Assembly: GCF_001422365.1 (NCBI RefSeq)
Contig: NZ_LMMT01000040.1
Location: forward strand, 447,569 to 511,568
From: Pseudorhodoferax sp. Leaf265
Lineage (GTDB): Bacteria; Pseudomonadota; Gammaproteobacteria; Burkholderiales; Burkholderiaceae_C
Direction of reading: 5' to 3'
DNA length: 64,000 nt
Part shown: positions 49,294 to 56,577 of the stretch, piece after piece
Position numbering within the stretch: position 1 is the first letter of the stretch
Layout: each line of letters opens with the position of its first letter
Translations under genes and position numbers: made by a program
The notes under the pieces: model-generated
Databases searched by the model: none
What the model was told of the DNA's origin: nothing
Seen by the model: the letters and a program-made list of their open reading frames with translations, nothing else

Positions 49294-50200
49294 GTTCGAT
49301 CCTCGTGGTGGTGTTGGCCGGCAGAACGTCGATCACGTCGCCCGCGTTGCGGAGCCTCTCCAGCTCGGGGTGGCGCTGCCCGCTCATCTCCTCCCAGCGC
49401 GCCCAACCTGCCCGGCGCTCCTGTTCGGCAAAGGAAACGAGCTCAGGCCTTGGCTTGGCCTTGTGTCCACCCGGCGGCAAGGCCGCAGCCAGCCACTCGA
49501 GCGGCTGCAGCACCTTGGCCTTGGCGCAGTCGCGCAGCTTGTCGATCAAGGCTTCGTCGCCATGGGCCTTACGCAGTCCGCCGAGGAACGATCGAGCGTT
49601 CTTGTCCGGGGTGCCGGCGTTGACCAGCATGGCCAGCCCGTAGCCGAAGATGATCTCGTCGTGGGTCATCGGCGGCTTGCCGCCAGAAGCGTCAGCTTCT
49701 GAATTACCCGAAGGGGAAGATGAAGATGAAGATGTAGTGCCGTCACCAAAGGGGGGCTTTGGTGCAGTCTTTGGTGTTGCCTTTGCCCCGTCACCATCGG
49801 CAGCAACGAAGCGCGAGGATTCGCCGCGAATGGTGCGGATGTATTCATCCTTCACGAGGCGCTTGGAGTACCAAAGCGGGCCGGCTTGGGTGTCGATCAA
49901 AGTGACGGGTTCGCCATCCTTGCGGCCGTGCCTCGGAACGTACACCAAGGCCTCATCAATGCGCTTGTCGGATCCCTTCAGAACCCCCTTCTCCACCAGC
50001 TCACGCATTGCTGCCATCGACGCACCGATGGTGCTGGCGATCTCCTTGAGGGGCCAGCGCAACAGGCCATACTGATCGTCGGAGTTGTGGAGGGCGCAGA
50101 GCACATCCATCCACACGCCGCGGGCCGCGGGAGAGCAGCGGCGCAGCGCCAGGTCGGTCGTCCAATCGGCCGGGTAGAACTGGAAGGAGGGGCGCTTCAC
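49280..50200 (-). CDS. Replication initiator O-like protein (DUF1376-type N-terminus)
   Basis: The 306 aa protein starts with RPSFQFYPADWTTDLALRR, typical of DUF1376 replication proteins. A winged-helix part follows (about 20-100), then a Ser-rich linker (TTSSSSSSPSGNSE) and a C-terminal helical part. It probably binds the phage origin; iterons were not found. Confidence 0.72.
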   Translation of the reverse strand: MKRPSFQFYPADWTTDLALRRCSPAARGVWMDVLCALHNSDDQYGLLRWPLKEIASTIGASMAAMRELVEKGVLKGSDKRIDEALVYVPRHGRKDGEPVTLIDTQAGPLWYSKRLVKDEYIRTIRGESSRFVAADGDGAKATPKTAPKPPFGDGTTSSSSSSPSGNSEADASGGKPPMTHDEIIFGYGLAMLVNAGTPDKNARSFLGGLRKAHGDEALIDKLRDCAKAKVLQPLEWLAAALPPGGHKAKPRPELVSFAEQERRAGWARWEEMSGQRHPELERLRNAGDVIDVLPANTTTRIEHVPA

Positions 50201-50505
50201 AAGGCCGCCTTTGCCAGCGCCCAGACGCGGCAGCGGCCACGCATCAGGTCGCCGCCTTCGTACTGCAGCACCGCGGCCTTGCCCGCCGCCTTCAGATCCG
50301 GCATGCGCCTGGCCACCTGCTCCATAGTCAGGCCGGAGTGCTCGGCAATCTCACGCGCGGTTGCTCCGAGCTGCGGGCCGGCGCAAAGAAATTCCAGAGC
50401 GGCCAGGATTTGCCGGTGTTGGTGCTCGGCGAAGTTGGGCACCTGCTCTGCCGCCAGGATGGACGACAGCGGGTCAGTCGCGCGGACGAGGTGCAGGGGG
50501 TTCAC
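50197..50505 (-). CDS. Winged-helix DNA-binding protein
   Basis: The 102 aa product has a helix-turn-helix with GATAREIAEHSGLTMEQVAR and RMPDLKAAGKA, like MarR/IclR-type wings. It lies ahead of the O-like gene with a 4-bp overlap and may regulate early genes or help replication. Confidence 0.65.
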   Translation of the reverse strand: MNPLHLVRATDPLSSILAAEQVPNFAEHQHRQILAALEFLCAGPQLGATAREIAEHSGLTMEQVARRMPDLKAAGKAAVLQYEGGDLMRGRCRVWALAKAAL

Positions 50506-50774
50506 TCGAAGCGCTCCATGCTGTTGATGGCGGACATCAGCTGCTGCACGCTGGCGCGCTTGTCCTCGAGCGTCTTCTTGGCAGCCTTGTGGCTGGCCTG
50601 GTAGTCGCGGACTTTCTGAATGGAGCCGTGCGCGACGGACTGCGGGATGCGGCGGAGCATCGCGTTGAGGCGCTTACACAGCATGGCCTTCTCCTCGGCC
50701 ACGCCACTGCGCTGATTGCGGATGTCCTTGAATGGGCTCAGGGGGGGGGTGTAGCCGAACAGGTCCGTGTGCAT
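50502..50774 (-). CDS. Unknown early phage protein with a C9 tract near the start
   Basis: The 90 aa basic helical protein starts MHTDLFGYTPPLSPFKDIRN. AGGAGG lies 6 bases before ATG 50774. A run of nine C (codons 9-12, at 50741-50749 as G) could allow slippage. The body is a helix with QVRDYQ-like charged residues. No family. Confidence 0.55.
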   Translation of the reverse strand: MHTDLFGYTPPLSPFKDIRNQRSGVAEEKAMLCKRLNAMLRRIPQSVAHGSIQKVRDYQASHKAAKKTLEDKRASVQQLMSAINSMERFE

Positions 50775-50827
50775 GCGGCCTCCTGATTTCGTGAGAAAAA
50801 TCACTCGGAGTAACTATTGAGTAACTC

Positions 50828-51043
50828 TTAATGAACTGAACAGTTACGGATCAGTTTCCCGAGCACGCTCATGCGAGGGGTCCGGCGGATTTGGCGGGCG
50901 CGCTCGAGCAGAATCTGCTTGCAGGCCTCATCGAATGAGATGCCAAGCCGCGTTGCTTCATCTTTGATAGCTTGAATGTCTTGCGCATCAAAGCCTTCGC
51001 CGGATACGGTCGCGATGTCGTGTTGCTCGTTGTCTGCCTTCAT
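50828..51043 (-). CDS. Small unknown early protein
   Basis: The 71 aa protein has an acidic start and a helical core (DAQDIQAIKDEATRLGISFD, EACKQILLERARQIRR). The core has a ribbon-helix-helix-like look but is not diagnostic. ATG 51043 is preferred over the long open frame upstream. Confidence 0.45.
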   Translation of the reverse strand: MKADNEQHDIATVSGEGFDAQDIQAIKDEATRLGISFDEACKQILLERARQIRRTPRMSVLGKLIRNCSVH

Positions 51044-51071
51044 TTGCGACCTTGAATGAATGGATAAGGCG

Positions 51072-51314
51072 CTACGCCGCGACGAGTCCGCCGAACGAGC
51101 TCTTGTCAAGAGATTGGCCAATTCGGGACGGCGACAAAGAATTCCTCGCATGTCTTTTCATCCGCGCCATGTCCAGCAGAGCCAGCCGATACGCCTCGGC
51201 CCGAGAAACACCGCCGTATTCCTCGATGAGGAAATCCATCTCCTCCTGCTCGTCGCAGCTGCCACGAATCAACGCGAGCGGCTCACGGACAAGGTCACGG
51301 TTGCGGTAGGCCAT
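51072..51314 (-). CDS. Small unknown early protein
   Basis: The 80 aa helical protein contains DEQEEMDFLIEEYGGVSRAE and AYRLALLDMARMKRH. CAGGGAG precedes ATG 51314. A 200 bp gap to the Cro-like gene (51315-51515) shows no convincing gene. It may be a lambda CII-like or Ner-like factor; no match. Confidence 0.5.
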   Translation of the reverse strand: MAYRNRDLVREPLALIRGSCDEQEEMDFLIEEYGGVSRAEAYRLALLDMARMKRHARNSLSPSRIGQSLDKSSFGGLVAA

Positions 51315-51515
51315 CTGTCAAACTCCCTGGGTTCTTGTGATTCGGTTGGTGAGTGGGTGCACGTACTGGATGCGTTACCCGAATGGATGGCCCGAGACCA
51401 GCGCGTCGGCAGCAACGCCGACGAGAACGCATGCAGCGGTGGGCCTCTCGCTGACGGCGCAGCAGGCGCCTGCGAAAGAGAAGACGGCGCAGGACGCGGC
51501 AGCGGACCACATAGC

Positions 51516-51788
51516 TCAGACGCCCTGCTCTGCTTCGGCGACCGCGGGTCGACGCCTCTTCGCGGATGCTCGGACCTTGGCCTGACGTCGGGCGCGCTCG
51601 GTGAGCGGAATCCCGTCCAGCGTGAGACCCGGCAAGAGGGCGACGAAGCAGTCGGCGAGGCCCAGCTCGATCTGCTTTCCTCCGAACGCGATCTGGTTCA
51701 GCAGCCCGCGCGTGGTGCCGGCAGAACTGGCGAGTTGGTCGCGCTCCTCGGTCTTCATGCCCAGGATGCGAGTCTTGAGGTTGTCCAT
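51516..51788 (-). CDS. Cro-like regulator
   Basis: The 90 aa product has a helix-turn-helix (RDQLASSAGTTRGLLNQIAF) of the YdaS/Cro type and a basic tail. It is divergent from the repressor gene across three operators. The predicted -10 box ends 7 bp before the ATG, so its mRNA is probably leaderless. It would be the first gene of the leftward lytic operon. Confidence 0.72.
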   Translation of the reverse strand: MDNLKTRILGMKTEERDQLASSAGTTRGLLNQIAFGGKQIELGLADCFVALLPGLTLDGIPLTERARRQAKVRASAKRRRPAVAEAEQGV

Positions 51789-51794
51789 GGCGAG

Positions 51795-51823
51795 AAGATA
51801 CCCCAAGGTATTGTCTTGGTCAA
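51795..51823 (-). promoter_or_regulatory. Leftward sigma70 promoter of the Cro-like gene
   Basis: On the minus strand TTGACC (51823-51818), a 17-nt spacer and TATCTT (51800-51795) form a good promoter. It is overlapped by operators O1 and O2. The start point would be at about the ATG. Confidence 0.7.
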
Positions 51824-51851
51824 TACCCCTGGGTCGTTTACCTGTAGGTAG
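51798..51851. promoter_or_regulatory. Tripartite operator of the immunity region
   Basis: Three 14-bp sites of the form ATACC-N4-GGTAT lie between the divergent regulators. O1 51798-51811 (ATACCCCAAGGTAT) is perfect in its arms. O2 51823-51836 (ATACCCCTGGGTCG) and O3 51838-51851 (TTACCTGTAGGTAG) are imperfect. Two more copies occur at 53560-53598. This is the layout of lambda OR. Confidence 0.78.
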
Positions 51852-51871
51852 TGCCTCGGCACCATCACGCA

Positions 51872-52534
51872 ATGGAGAACTACGAGCGCTTTCAGGCGTT
51901 GCTGCTACTGCTTCGCCAGGTCTACTGCGCTGGCAATTCGACGCGCTTGGCCGACCAGATCAACAAGGACGCCACCTACGTGCGGCGCCTCTTCTATCCA
52001 CGCGACAAGAAGGGAGCTAAGGGCATCGGCCCCGACATTCAGGCCGCCTGCGTTCGTGCGTTCGGCTTGCCGAGAGGCTTCTGGGAAATGGAGGAGACCG
52101 AGGCCCGCCTTGCCATCGGCGCTGAGTCGACCGGCCCGGTTCCCTTGCGACACATCACGCAGCAGCCGCCAGCCCTGTCAAGTGAATACGTCGCTGCATA
52201 TGTCGAGGATGTGGGCCAATTGGTGGGCGAATTGGCGAGCAGCCTGAACGCAGAGCAGGCCACCGTGTTGCGAACACTGCTCCGAGTGATGTTTAGCGAT
52301 CCCGACGTCCTAAGAAAACTTGACCTACGTCAATTTCTGCCGTTGCTTTCGGACAACTCCATGCCCATTGCTGGCCGCTTGACCCCAGAACCGTACGAAA
52401 CCCGACTGGATATCCAGAAACATTTGGATACGATTCCTCGCGAATTACACGATGAGGGGCAGACACATGGGACAAGTGCTGGAGCTGGGGCTGTCGAAGA
52501 GGGCCGATCAGCTCGACGTAGTGGAAAAGCTTGA
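51872..52534 (+). CDS. Prophage repressor (CI-like)
   Basis: The 220 aa protein has an N-terminal DNA-binding region: NSTRLADQINKDATYVRRLF is a helix-turn-helix with a turn at KDAT. A linker and a helical middle (AAYVEDVGQLVGELASSLNA) follow. There is no clear LexA-type Ser/Lys peptidase domain, so induction may not be by RecA-driven self-cleavage. ATG 51872 lies 21 bp after O3 and reads away from the Cro-like gene. Confidence 0.72.
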   Translation: MENYERFQALLLLLRQVYCAGNSTRLADQINKDATYVRRLFYPRDKKGAKGIGPDIQAACVRAFGLPRGFWEMEETEARLAIGAESTGPVPLRHITQQPPALSSEYVAAYVEDVGQLVGELASSLNAEQATVLRTLLRVMFSDPDVLRKLDLRQFLPLLSDNSMPIAGRLTPEPYETRLDIQKHLDTIPRELHDEGQTHGTSAGAGAVEEGRSARRSGKA

Positions 52535-52709
52535 CCGCCTGCGACTGCGGGCGATCGCCGGGGAATTGACTGGGCTCATGTACGTCACGCTTGACGACGA
52601 GGGAAACCACATGTGCGCGAGCGCTGGCAGGTATGCGCGGGCACCGCAAGACGGCATGGTCCCCGCCCTGCTGGGCGTGATCAGCCTTTGTGGGTCTGCG
52701 CGCTCCTGA
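52467..52709 (+). CDS. Small protein downstream of the repressor
   Basis: The 80 aa product starts at ATG 52467 behind GAGGGG and overlaps the repressor end by 68 bp. It has a helical N-terminal half (KRADQLDVVEKLDRLRLRAI). It could be co-made with the repressor. Unknown. Confidence 0.5.
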   Translation: MGQVLELGLSKRADQLDVVEKLDRLRLRAIAGELTGLMYVTLDDEGNHMCASAGRYARAPQDGMVPALLGVISLCGSARS

Positions 52710-52849
52710 GCTCTCGCGATCCGCGCACAGCACGCCGTACCGCCAAACGTCCACCATTCTGTGGAAGGCTATGACGTCCCAGGCTTACATTCCGCAACAC
52801 ACTTGCTCGCCAAGCCGGCGGGCCACGACGCCGCGCACAAGGAGACGGA

Positions 52850-53455
52850 ATGAAAAAGATTGCGGCAGCGCTTGCGCTCGCTGGGGCGTGCATCGGCGCG
52901 CAAGCGGGATATGTGCCCAACTACATCGCCTGGACAATTAACGGGCTTACCGACCATCCGGAGACCGGTGACAAGATCCCCTTCTCCGCATGGATCGGCA
53001 TAGACACTCAGAGACTTGCCCCAGATCGCTGGGAAGAAGGCTATGGATATTCGACCACTGCGGCCACGTTCAGGTGGCGGGTGCCCGCGGTGGGCGGATG
53101 CAGCGGCCGGGGGATCGCGACCCTGCATACGACCGCGCGATCCGTTCACATAGCCGGGATCGAGCCAGCCACAGATTGCGCGCTGTCCCTATCGATCTCC
53201 GCCGCGGTAGACATCGCGTCTGCTGGGCCTTTTGAATCGCAGCTCGCGGCATGGGATCGCGCCTTCACTACGTACACGTTCACTCCAGGCATCCAGTTCT
53301 ACGTAATTGGCAGTAGTGGCAACCCGGCCTTTTCGTCGATGGAGCTGACGTCAGTTCGCCAGAGCGTCCCGGAGCCCTCTCCAGCAGCCCTCATCGGCGC
53401 CGGCCTCGCCGGTTTGCTCTGGGCGCGCCGACGCAAGGGCGCGCGAACGCAGTAG
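52850..53455 (+). CDS. PEP-CTERM sorted secreted protein (prophage cargo)
   Basis: The 201 aa product has a Sec signal peptide (MKKIAAALALAGACIGAQA), then a beta-rich secreted domain of about 150 residues. The C-terminus has VPEPSPAALIGAGLAGLLWA followed by RRRKGA: a Pro-Glu-Pro motif, one membrane helix and Arg cluster. This is the PEP-CTERM signal recognised by exosortase. AAGGAGA precedes the ATG and a strong terminator follows, so it is an independent unit. It would be placed on the host surface; its role is unknown. Confidence 0.85.
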   Translation: MKKIAAALALAGACIGAQAGYVPNYIAWTINGLTDHPETGDKIPFSAWIGIDTQRLAPDRWEEGYGYSTTAATFRWRVPAVGGCSGRGIATLHTTARSVHIAGIEPATDCALSLSISAAVDIASAGPFESQLAAWDRAFTTYTFTPGIQFYVIGSSGNPAFSSMELTSVRQSVPEPSPAALIGAGLAGLLWARRRKGARTQ

Positions 53456-53476
53456 CCACCCTCCACGCCAAATTCA

Positions 53477-53501
53477 AGCCACCTTCAGGTGGCTTTTTTT
53501 T
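53477..53501 (+). terminator. Terminator of the PEP-CTERM gene
   Basis: AGCCACC-TTCA-GGTGGCT followed by eight T. It lies 20 bp after the stop and separates this unit from the next promoter. Confidence 0.9.
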
Positions 53502-53548
53502 GCCGGGTGAAGCCATACGGTCGCGCGACATGGCGTCCGCAAAAAAAA

Positions 53549-53598
53549 TTGTACGGAAAGTACCTGAGGGTATTTACAAAAACAATACCTAAGGGTAT
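53549..53598 (+). promoter_or_regulatory. Second repressor-controlled promoter
   Basis: Two sites of the ATACC-N4-GGTAT type lie at 53560-53573 (GTACCTGAGGGTAT) and 53585-53598 (ATACCTAAGGGTAT), 25 bp apart as O1 and O2 are. The first overlaps a plus-strand promoter TTGTAC (53549-53554), 16 bp, TATTTA (53571-53576). This should be the early rightward promoter for the recombination operon. About 390 bp of leader (53599-53987) without a convincing gene follow. Confidence 0.7.
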
Positions 53599-53987
53599 CG
53601 TGTGGTCCAACGCACACCCAAGCCCTCCGGCCGGTCTGTGTTGGCGCCACGGGATCGTCCGAGCCGCTCAAGTTCATGCAGCACGCACGGCTGGGTAAAC
53701 GCAGGGCACCGCGGGCGGCAGCGGGATAGAAGAGGTCGTCGGTGCGAAGGCTAGTAGCGCTCTGCCCCTAGATGGGATCAGGCAACGCGAACGAGATAGG
53801 GCGCCGCATGCATGCCGGACTTGAGCCGGCAGCAGGCGAGCAACCACAGTACCGCGAAATCCATCCGCTGGGTTCTATACGGCGGTGAGGCATTCCGGGA
53901 GGCCAATAGCAACAACGACCGATGGCCCTGGCAACAGGGCGCAAACCAGAGCCTTGCGTGCAGGGCTGTGGTTTTCAAGGAGAGCAC

Positions 53988-54380
53988 ATGAGACAGGACA
54001 CATTCCGCGTGCGCGAAGTCGTTCGCTACGAGGTGCGGCACGACATGAGCGATTCCCGGTTTGCGGGATCGGACAGCATCGGGCTATTCCGCAGCCTGAA
54101 GGCCGCAAACAACGTCGCGGCGCTGCTGGCGTCTGACAAGACAAACGCAACCCTCATCCAGCTGACCGAAGCGAAGCCCACTTGGCTCAGCATCGAAGAC
54201 GTGCAGCCCGGCCGCAACGTTGAAGTCTTGTGCCTGTGCCGTCGCAACGATGGCAGCGCTGCATTTGAGGTTGCCTCGATCACTGCTGGCGGCTGGACAT
54301 CCTCATCCTCTGACGGGTACGTGCGGCACACGATCACCCACTGGATGCCGGTCCCTCCGGAGCCGGGTAATGCGGATTGA
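53988..54380 (+). CDS. DUF551 protein, first gene of the rightward operon
   Basis: The 130 aa product starts behind AAGGAGAG. Its C-terminal half has WLSIEDVQPGRNVEVLCLC and ends ITHWMPVPPEPGN, the DUF551 pattern. The N-terminal half (VREVVRYEVRHDMSDSRF) is distinct. Its stop overlaps the next gene by 11 bp. Two other DUF551 genes lie further on. Confidence 0.7.
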   Translation: MRQDTFRVREVVRYEVRHDMSDSRFAGSDSIGLFRSLKAANNVAALLASDKTNATLIQLTEAKPTWLSIEDVQPGRNVEVLCLCRRNDGSAAFEVASITAGGWTSSSSDGYVRHTITHWMPVPPEPGNAD

Positions 54381-54720
54381 TCCCGAGCAGCTGAGGCGCC
54401 TGATGAGAGCCAAGGGAATCAGCTCCGCTGAGCTGGCCCGGCGCGCTCAGGTCACCCAGTCCACGGTGAGCCGCTACTTGAACGGCATGTTCGAGACGGC
54501 GCCGATGCGTTCAGCAATGGCCATCGCTGATGCACTCGGCGTAGAGCTGATGACGTTGGTCAAGGACGAGCCATCTAGACCCAGCCGCCCGCCCGGCGGC
54601 CTGATCGGCCGCATGGACCCCAAGGGAGTCGCCGACTTGTGCGCCGAATCCCTAGAAGCATTCGTAGCGGCCATCTCGGCGATCACGAACGCCAAGGTCG
54701 GCAAAAGGTGGAAGCGATGA
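54370..54720 (+). CDS. Helix-turn-helix regulator (Xre type)
   Basis: The 116 aa product has an N-terminal Xre helix-turn-helix (RRLMRAKGISSAELARRAQV, TQSTVSRYLNG) and a second part with an alpha-helical C-terminus. It is the second gene behind the repressor-controlled promoter; a second-tier regulator is likely. Confidence 0.75.
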   Translation: MRIDPEQLRRLMRAKGISSAELARRAQVTQSTVSRYLNGMFETAPMRSAMAIADALGVELMTLVKDEPSRPSRPPGGLIGRMDPKGVADLCAESLEAFVAAISAITNAKVGKRWKR

Positions 54721-55049
54721 CCCACAACACCGATAGCGGTCAACCGGCGAGCCGCGAGCCAGCGCGTGTTCGATGCATCCGACAGGCCATCGCCATGCTC
54801 ACGGACGGCGACCTCTGCGGGTGGACAGACTCACACGACGAAGTAACGCTCGCCGCGCTTCGTGATGCGCTTGGGGCTGACCTGTCCGAAGTGCCAGAAG
54901 TTGACCCTCAGGTCCTAAGGGACTACGCCGCATGGGCTGCTAACTGGACCCATGACCACGGCATGCCGCCGACAGCTGTCCAAGTCTGGATGCAACTGAA
55001 CAGACGACTGCCCGAAGACGCCATGGAAGACCCCATGTACCCCTTCTAA
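54717..55049 (+). CDS. Unknown small phage protein
   Basis: The 110 aa acidic protein has RCIRQAIAMLTDGDLCGWTD and ends PEDAMEDPMYPF. ATGA overlap with the upstream gene. No family is recognised. Confidence 0.55.
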   Translation: MTHNTDSGQPASREPARVRCIRQAIAMLTDGDLCGWTDSHDEVTLAALRDALGADLSEVPEVDPQVLRDYAAWAANWTHDHGMPPTAVQVWMQLNRRLPEDAMEDPMYPF

Positions 55050-55093
55050 CCACCCCGCCCCCTCGGGCTTCAACCACCAATAGGAGGAACACC

Positions 55094-55369
55094 ATGGACA
55101 AGCAAAAGCTGCTGGCCGACATGAAGTCGAAGCTGGAGTCGGCCGGCATCCCGTATGAGTCAATCCAGGTGTTCGGCGCGATCTGCTGCAACGTGCATAT
55201 CACCTGCCTGAGCATCGACGCCGCCGAGAAGTGGTCGCAGCTGCTGGTTGGTGTGTTCAAAGGCGCGCAAGTCCGTGTTGCGGACTACACCTGGAACGCA
55301 TCGAAGAACAAGGGCACCAGCATGTTGCCGACCAAGCGCCGCGGCTACCTCGTGGCCTTGGCGGCCTAA
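55094..55369 (+). CDS. Unknown small phage protein
   Basis: The 91 aa protein follows a strong TAGGAGGAAC ribosome site. It is a mixed alpha/beta sequence (MDKQKLLADMKSKLESAGIP, VFGAICCNVHITCLSIDAAE). No family. A structured non-coding block follows the stop. Confidence 0.6.
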   Translation: MDKQKLLADMKSKLESAGIPYESIQVFGAICCNVHITCLSIDAAEKWSQLLVGVFKGAQVRVADYTWNASKNKGTSMLPTKRRGYLVALAA

Positions 55370-55377
55370 CCCACCCC

Positions 55378-55673
55378 GCCCTCTACCAAGAGAGGGCCAT
55401 CAGGTAGAGGGAATGCGCAGGCTGATGCGCAAGGTGTCAGAGACACTGGGTTGCGGCCAAGCGGAGGTATCCGCCAAGGCAAGGAAGGTTCCGGCCTTCT
55501 GTCAAAAACCGGGAAACAGGCAACCCCGATTGAGGCGAGAGAACAGTGGCACAAACCCCCGCGCCGGGGCCACGGCAGACCGGACTCACATCACCGCGAC
55601 AGCAAGCCGGAGATCAGCACCGGCCCCTCTACCTGATGTCCACCTGAGCCCACGACCTTAGGTCCCCGTGGGC
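55378..55673 (+). ncRNA. Candidate structured RNA with a 14-bp closing stem
   Basis: No convincing gene lies in 55370-55819. The segment 55398-55411 (CATCAGGTAGAGGG) pairs perfectly with 55625-55638. Inside are helices at 55414-55431 (TGCGCA arms), 55434-55446 (GTGTC/GACAC), 55448-55454 with 55520-55526 (GGGTTGC/GCAACCC), 55461-55474 (GCGGA/TCCGC, GGTA loop), 55484-55499 (GAAGG/CCTTC) and 55546-55573 (GTGGC/GCCAC around CCCC/GGGG). The arm GGTAGAGGG can instead pair with CCCTCTACC at 55379-55387. A hairpin GCCCACG/CGTGGGC follows at 55648-55673. Type unknown; possible antitermination leader, regulatory RNA or ornate phage RNA. Confidence 0.5.
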
Positions 55674-55819
55674 AAAACAACCTCTGACAGCAACCTGTCG
55701 ATGAGTTGGGAAAAAGGATCGAAACCAGCCGAGACCTTTGCCGCCTCTGGTCCAGCGCCTTCGGGCAACCAGTTGTGCGGATCGGCGGCAGGCGGGCATC
55801 AACCAATCAAGGAGAGCGC

Positions 55820-56011
55820 ATGGACTGGAAGCCCATGGATCAAGCGCCGAAAGGTAGCCGCGTCTATGCCAAGGATGCTGACGGGCAAGAAGCCTGGACA
55901 TGGCACGACGGCACCGACTGGACGCGCGAATGCTGGCGGGAAACCGAAGACCAGCAAGAGTACATGTCCGAAGAGTGGTGGAGCCCCACCGAGTACGCAG
56001 CGGGCCTCTAA
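55820..56011 (+). CDS. Small acidic, Trp-rich protein
   Basis: The 63 aa product begins MDWKPMDQAPKGSRVYAKDA behind AAGGAG. It has six Trp residues, and its start resembles the first part of DUF551-like proteins. It lies between the structured RNA and a terminator. Confidence 0.6.
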   Translation: MDWKPMDQAPKGSRVYAKDADGQEAWTWHDGTDWTRECWRETEDQQEYMSEEWWSPTEYAAGL

Positions 56012-56031
56012 CCCCTCCCCCACCTCAACCA

Positions 56032-56054
56032 AGCCACCCATGCGGTGGCTTTTT
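56032..56054 (+). terminator. Intra-operon terminator
   Basis: GCCACC-CATGC-GGTGGC plus TTTTT, 22 bp after the stop at 56011. Downstream genes lie in the same direction without a clear new promoter, so read-through or antitermination may be needed. Confidence 0.75.
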
Positions 56055-56071
56055 CACGCCTGGAGCAAGCA

Positions 56072-56353
56072 ATGCACTTCACCTTCGCCACCTGCGAGCG
56101 GAACAAAGCCCTCGCGTTCATGCAGACCGCCGAGCCGGGCGCAGGCCTTACCGATACGCCCGAGAGCGCTGGGCCGGTGCTGGATCTGGTTGAGCGGGAT
56201 GTGCTCCGAGTGCAAGACCCGCTCATGCACGGCAAGCAGATCGCGGTGATTGCAGGCACGAAGTACACCGACGACCACGACGCCGAGATCCAGCCGGCAG
56301 TGAAGGTGCTGCTGAGCGCAGTCAGAGCCGCGCGCTCCAAGGCCGAGCCATGA
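56072..56353 (+). CDS. Unknown small phage protein
   Basis: The 93 aa product (MHFTFATCERNKALAFMQTA) starts at ATG 56072 behind GGAGCAAG; the longer GTG start at 56045 is inside the terminator arm and is less likely. Central VIAGTKYTDDHD. No family. Confidence 0.5.
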   Translation: MHFTFATCERNKALAFMQTAEPGAGLTDTPESAGPVLDLVERDVLRVQDPLMHGKQIAVIAGTKYTDDHDAEIQPAVKVLLSAVRAARSKAEP

Positions 56354-56577
56354 ACGCCCGCATTCCCGGCCAGCTCCTCCACGAGCTCGACCTTGACGAC
56401 GAGGAAGAGGACGAACTGCAGGCCTGCGTGCAGCGCGCTCAGCGCTTGCTCGACCTGATCGACGGCGACCGCGCGCGCTTCCGATACGACCGGCTTGGTG
56501 AGCTTGTGGCCCAGGCCAAGACGGAACTGGACGGCGCCGCATCGCATGCGCTCATTCGGTGGATGGCGATGCCCTGA
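56350..56577 (+). CDS. Small acidic helical protein
   Basis: The 75 aa product (LHELDLDDEEEDELQACVQR) overlaps the neighbours by 4 and 1 bp. The acidic helix could mimic DNA, but nothing more can be said. Confidence 0.5.
   Translation: MNARIPGQLLHELDLDDEEEDELQACVQRAQRLLDLIDGDRARFRYDRLGELVAQAKTELDGAASHALIRWMAMP

Noticed and set aside
51060-51851. Plus-strand frame of 263 codons across the immunity region
   Set aside because: It crosses two well-supported minus genes, the Cro-like gene and its operators, and its translation is unstructured.
53474-53677. Minus-strand frame over the PEP-CTERM terminator and the operators
   Set aside because: It runs through a terminator hairpin and promoter; composition is not protein-like.
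55248-55661. Plus-strand frame through the structured RNA block (82 codons from ATG 55413)
   Set aside because: The product is Arg/Pro-rich without domain pattern and no ribosome site precedes the ATG; paired arms explain the sequence better. A coding role is not fully excluded.
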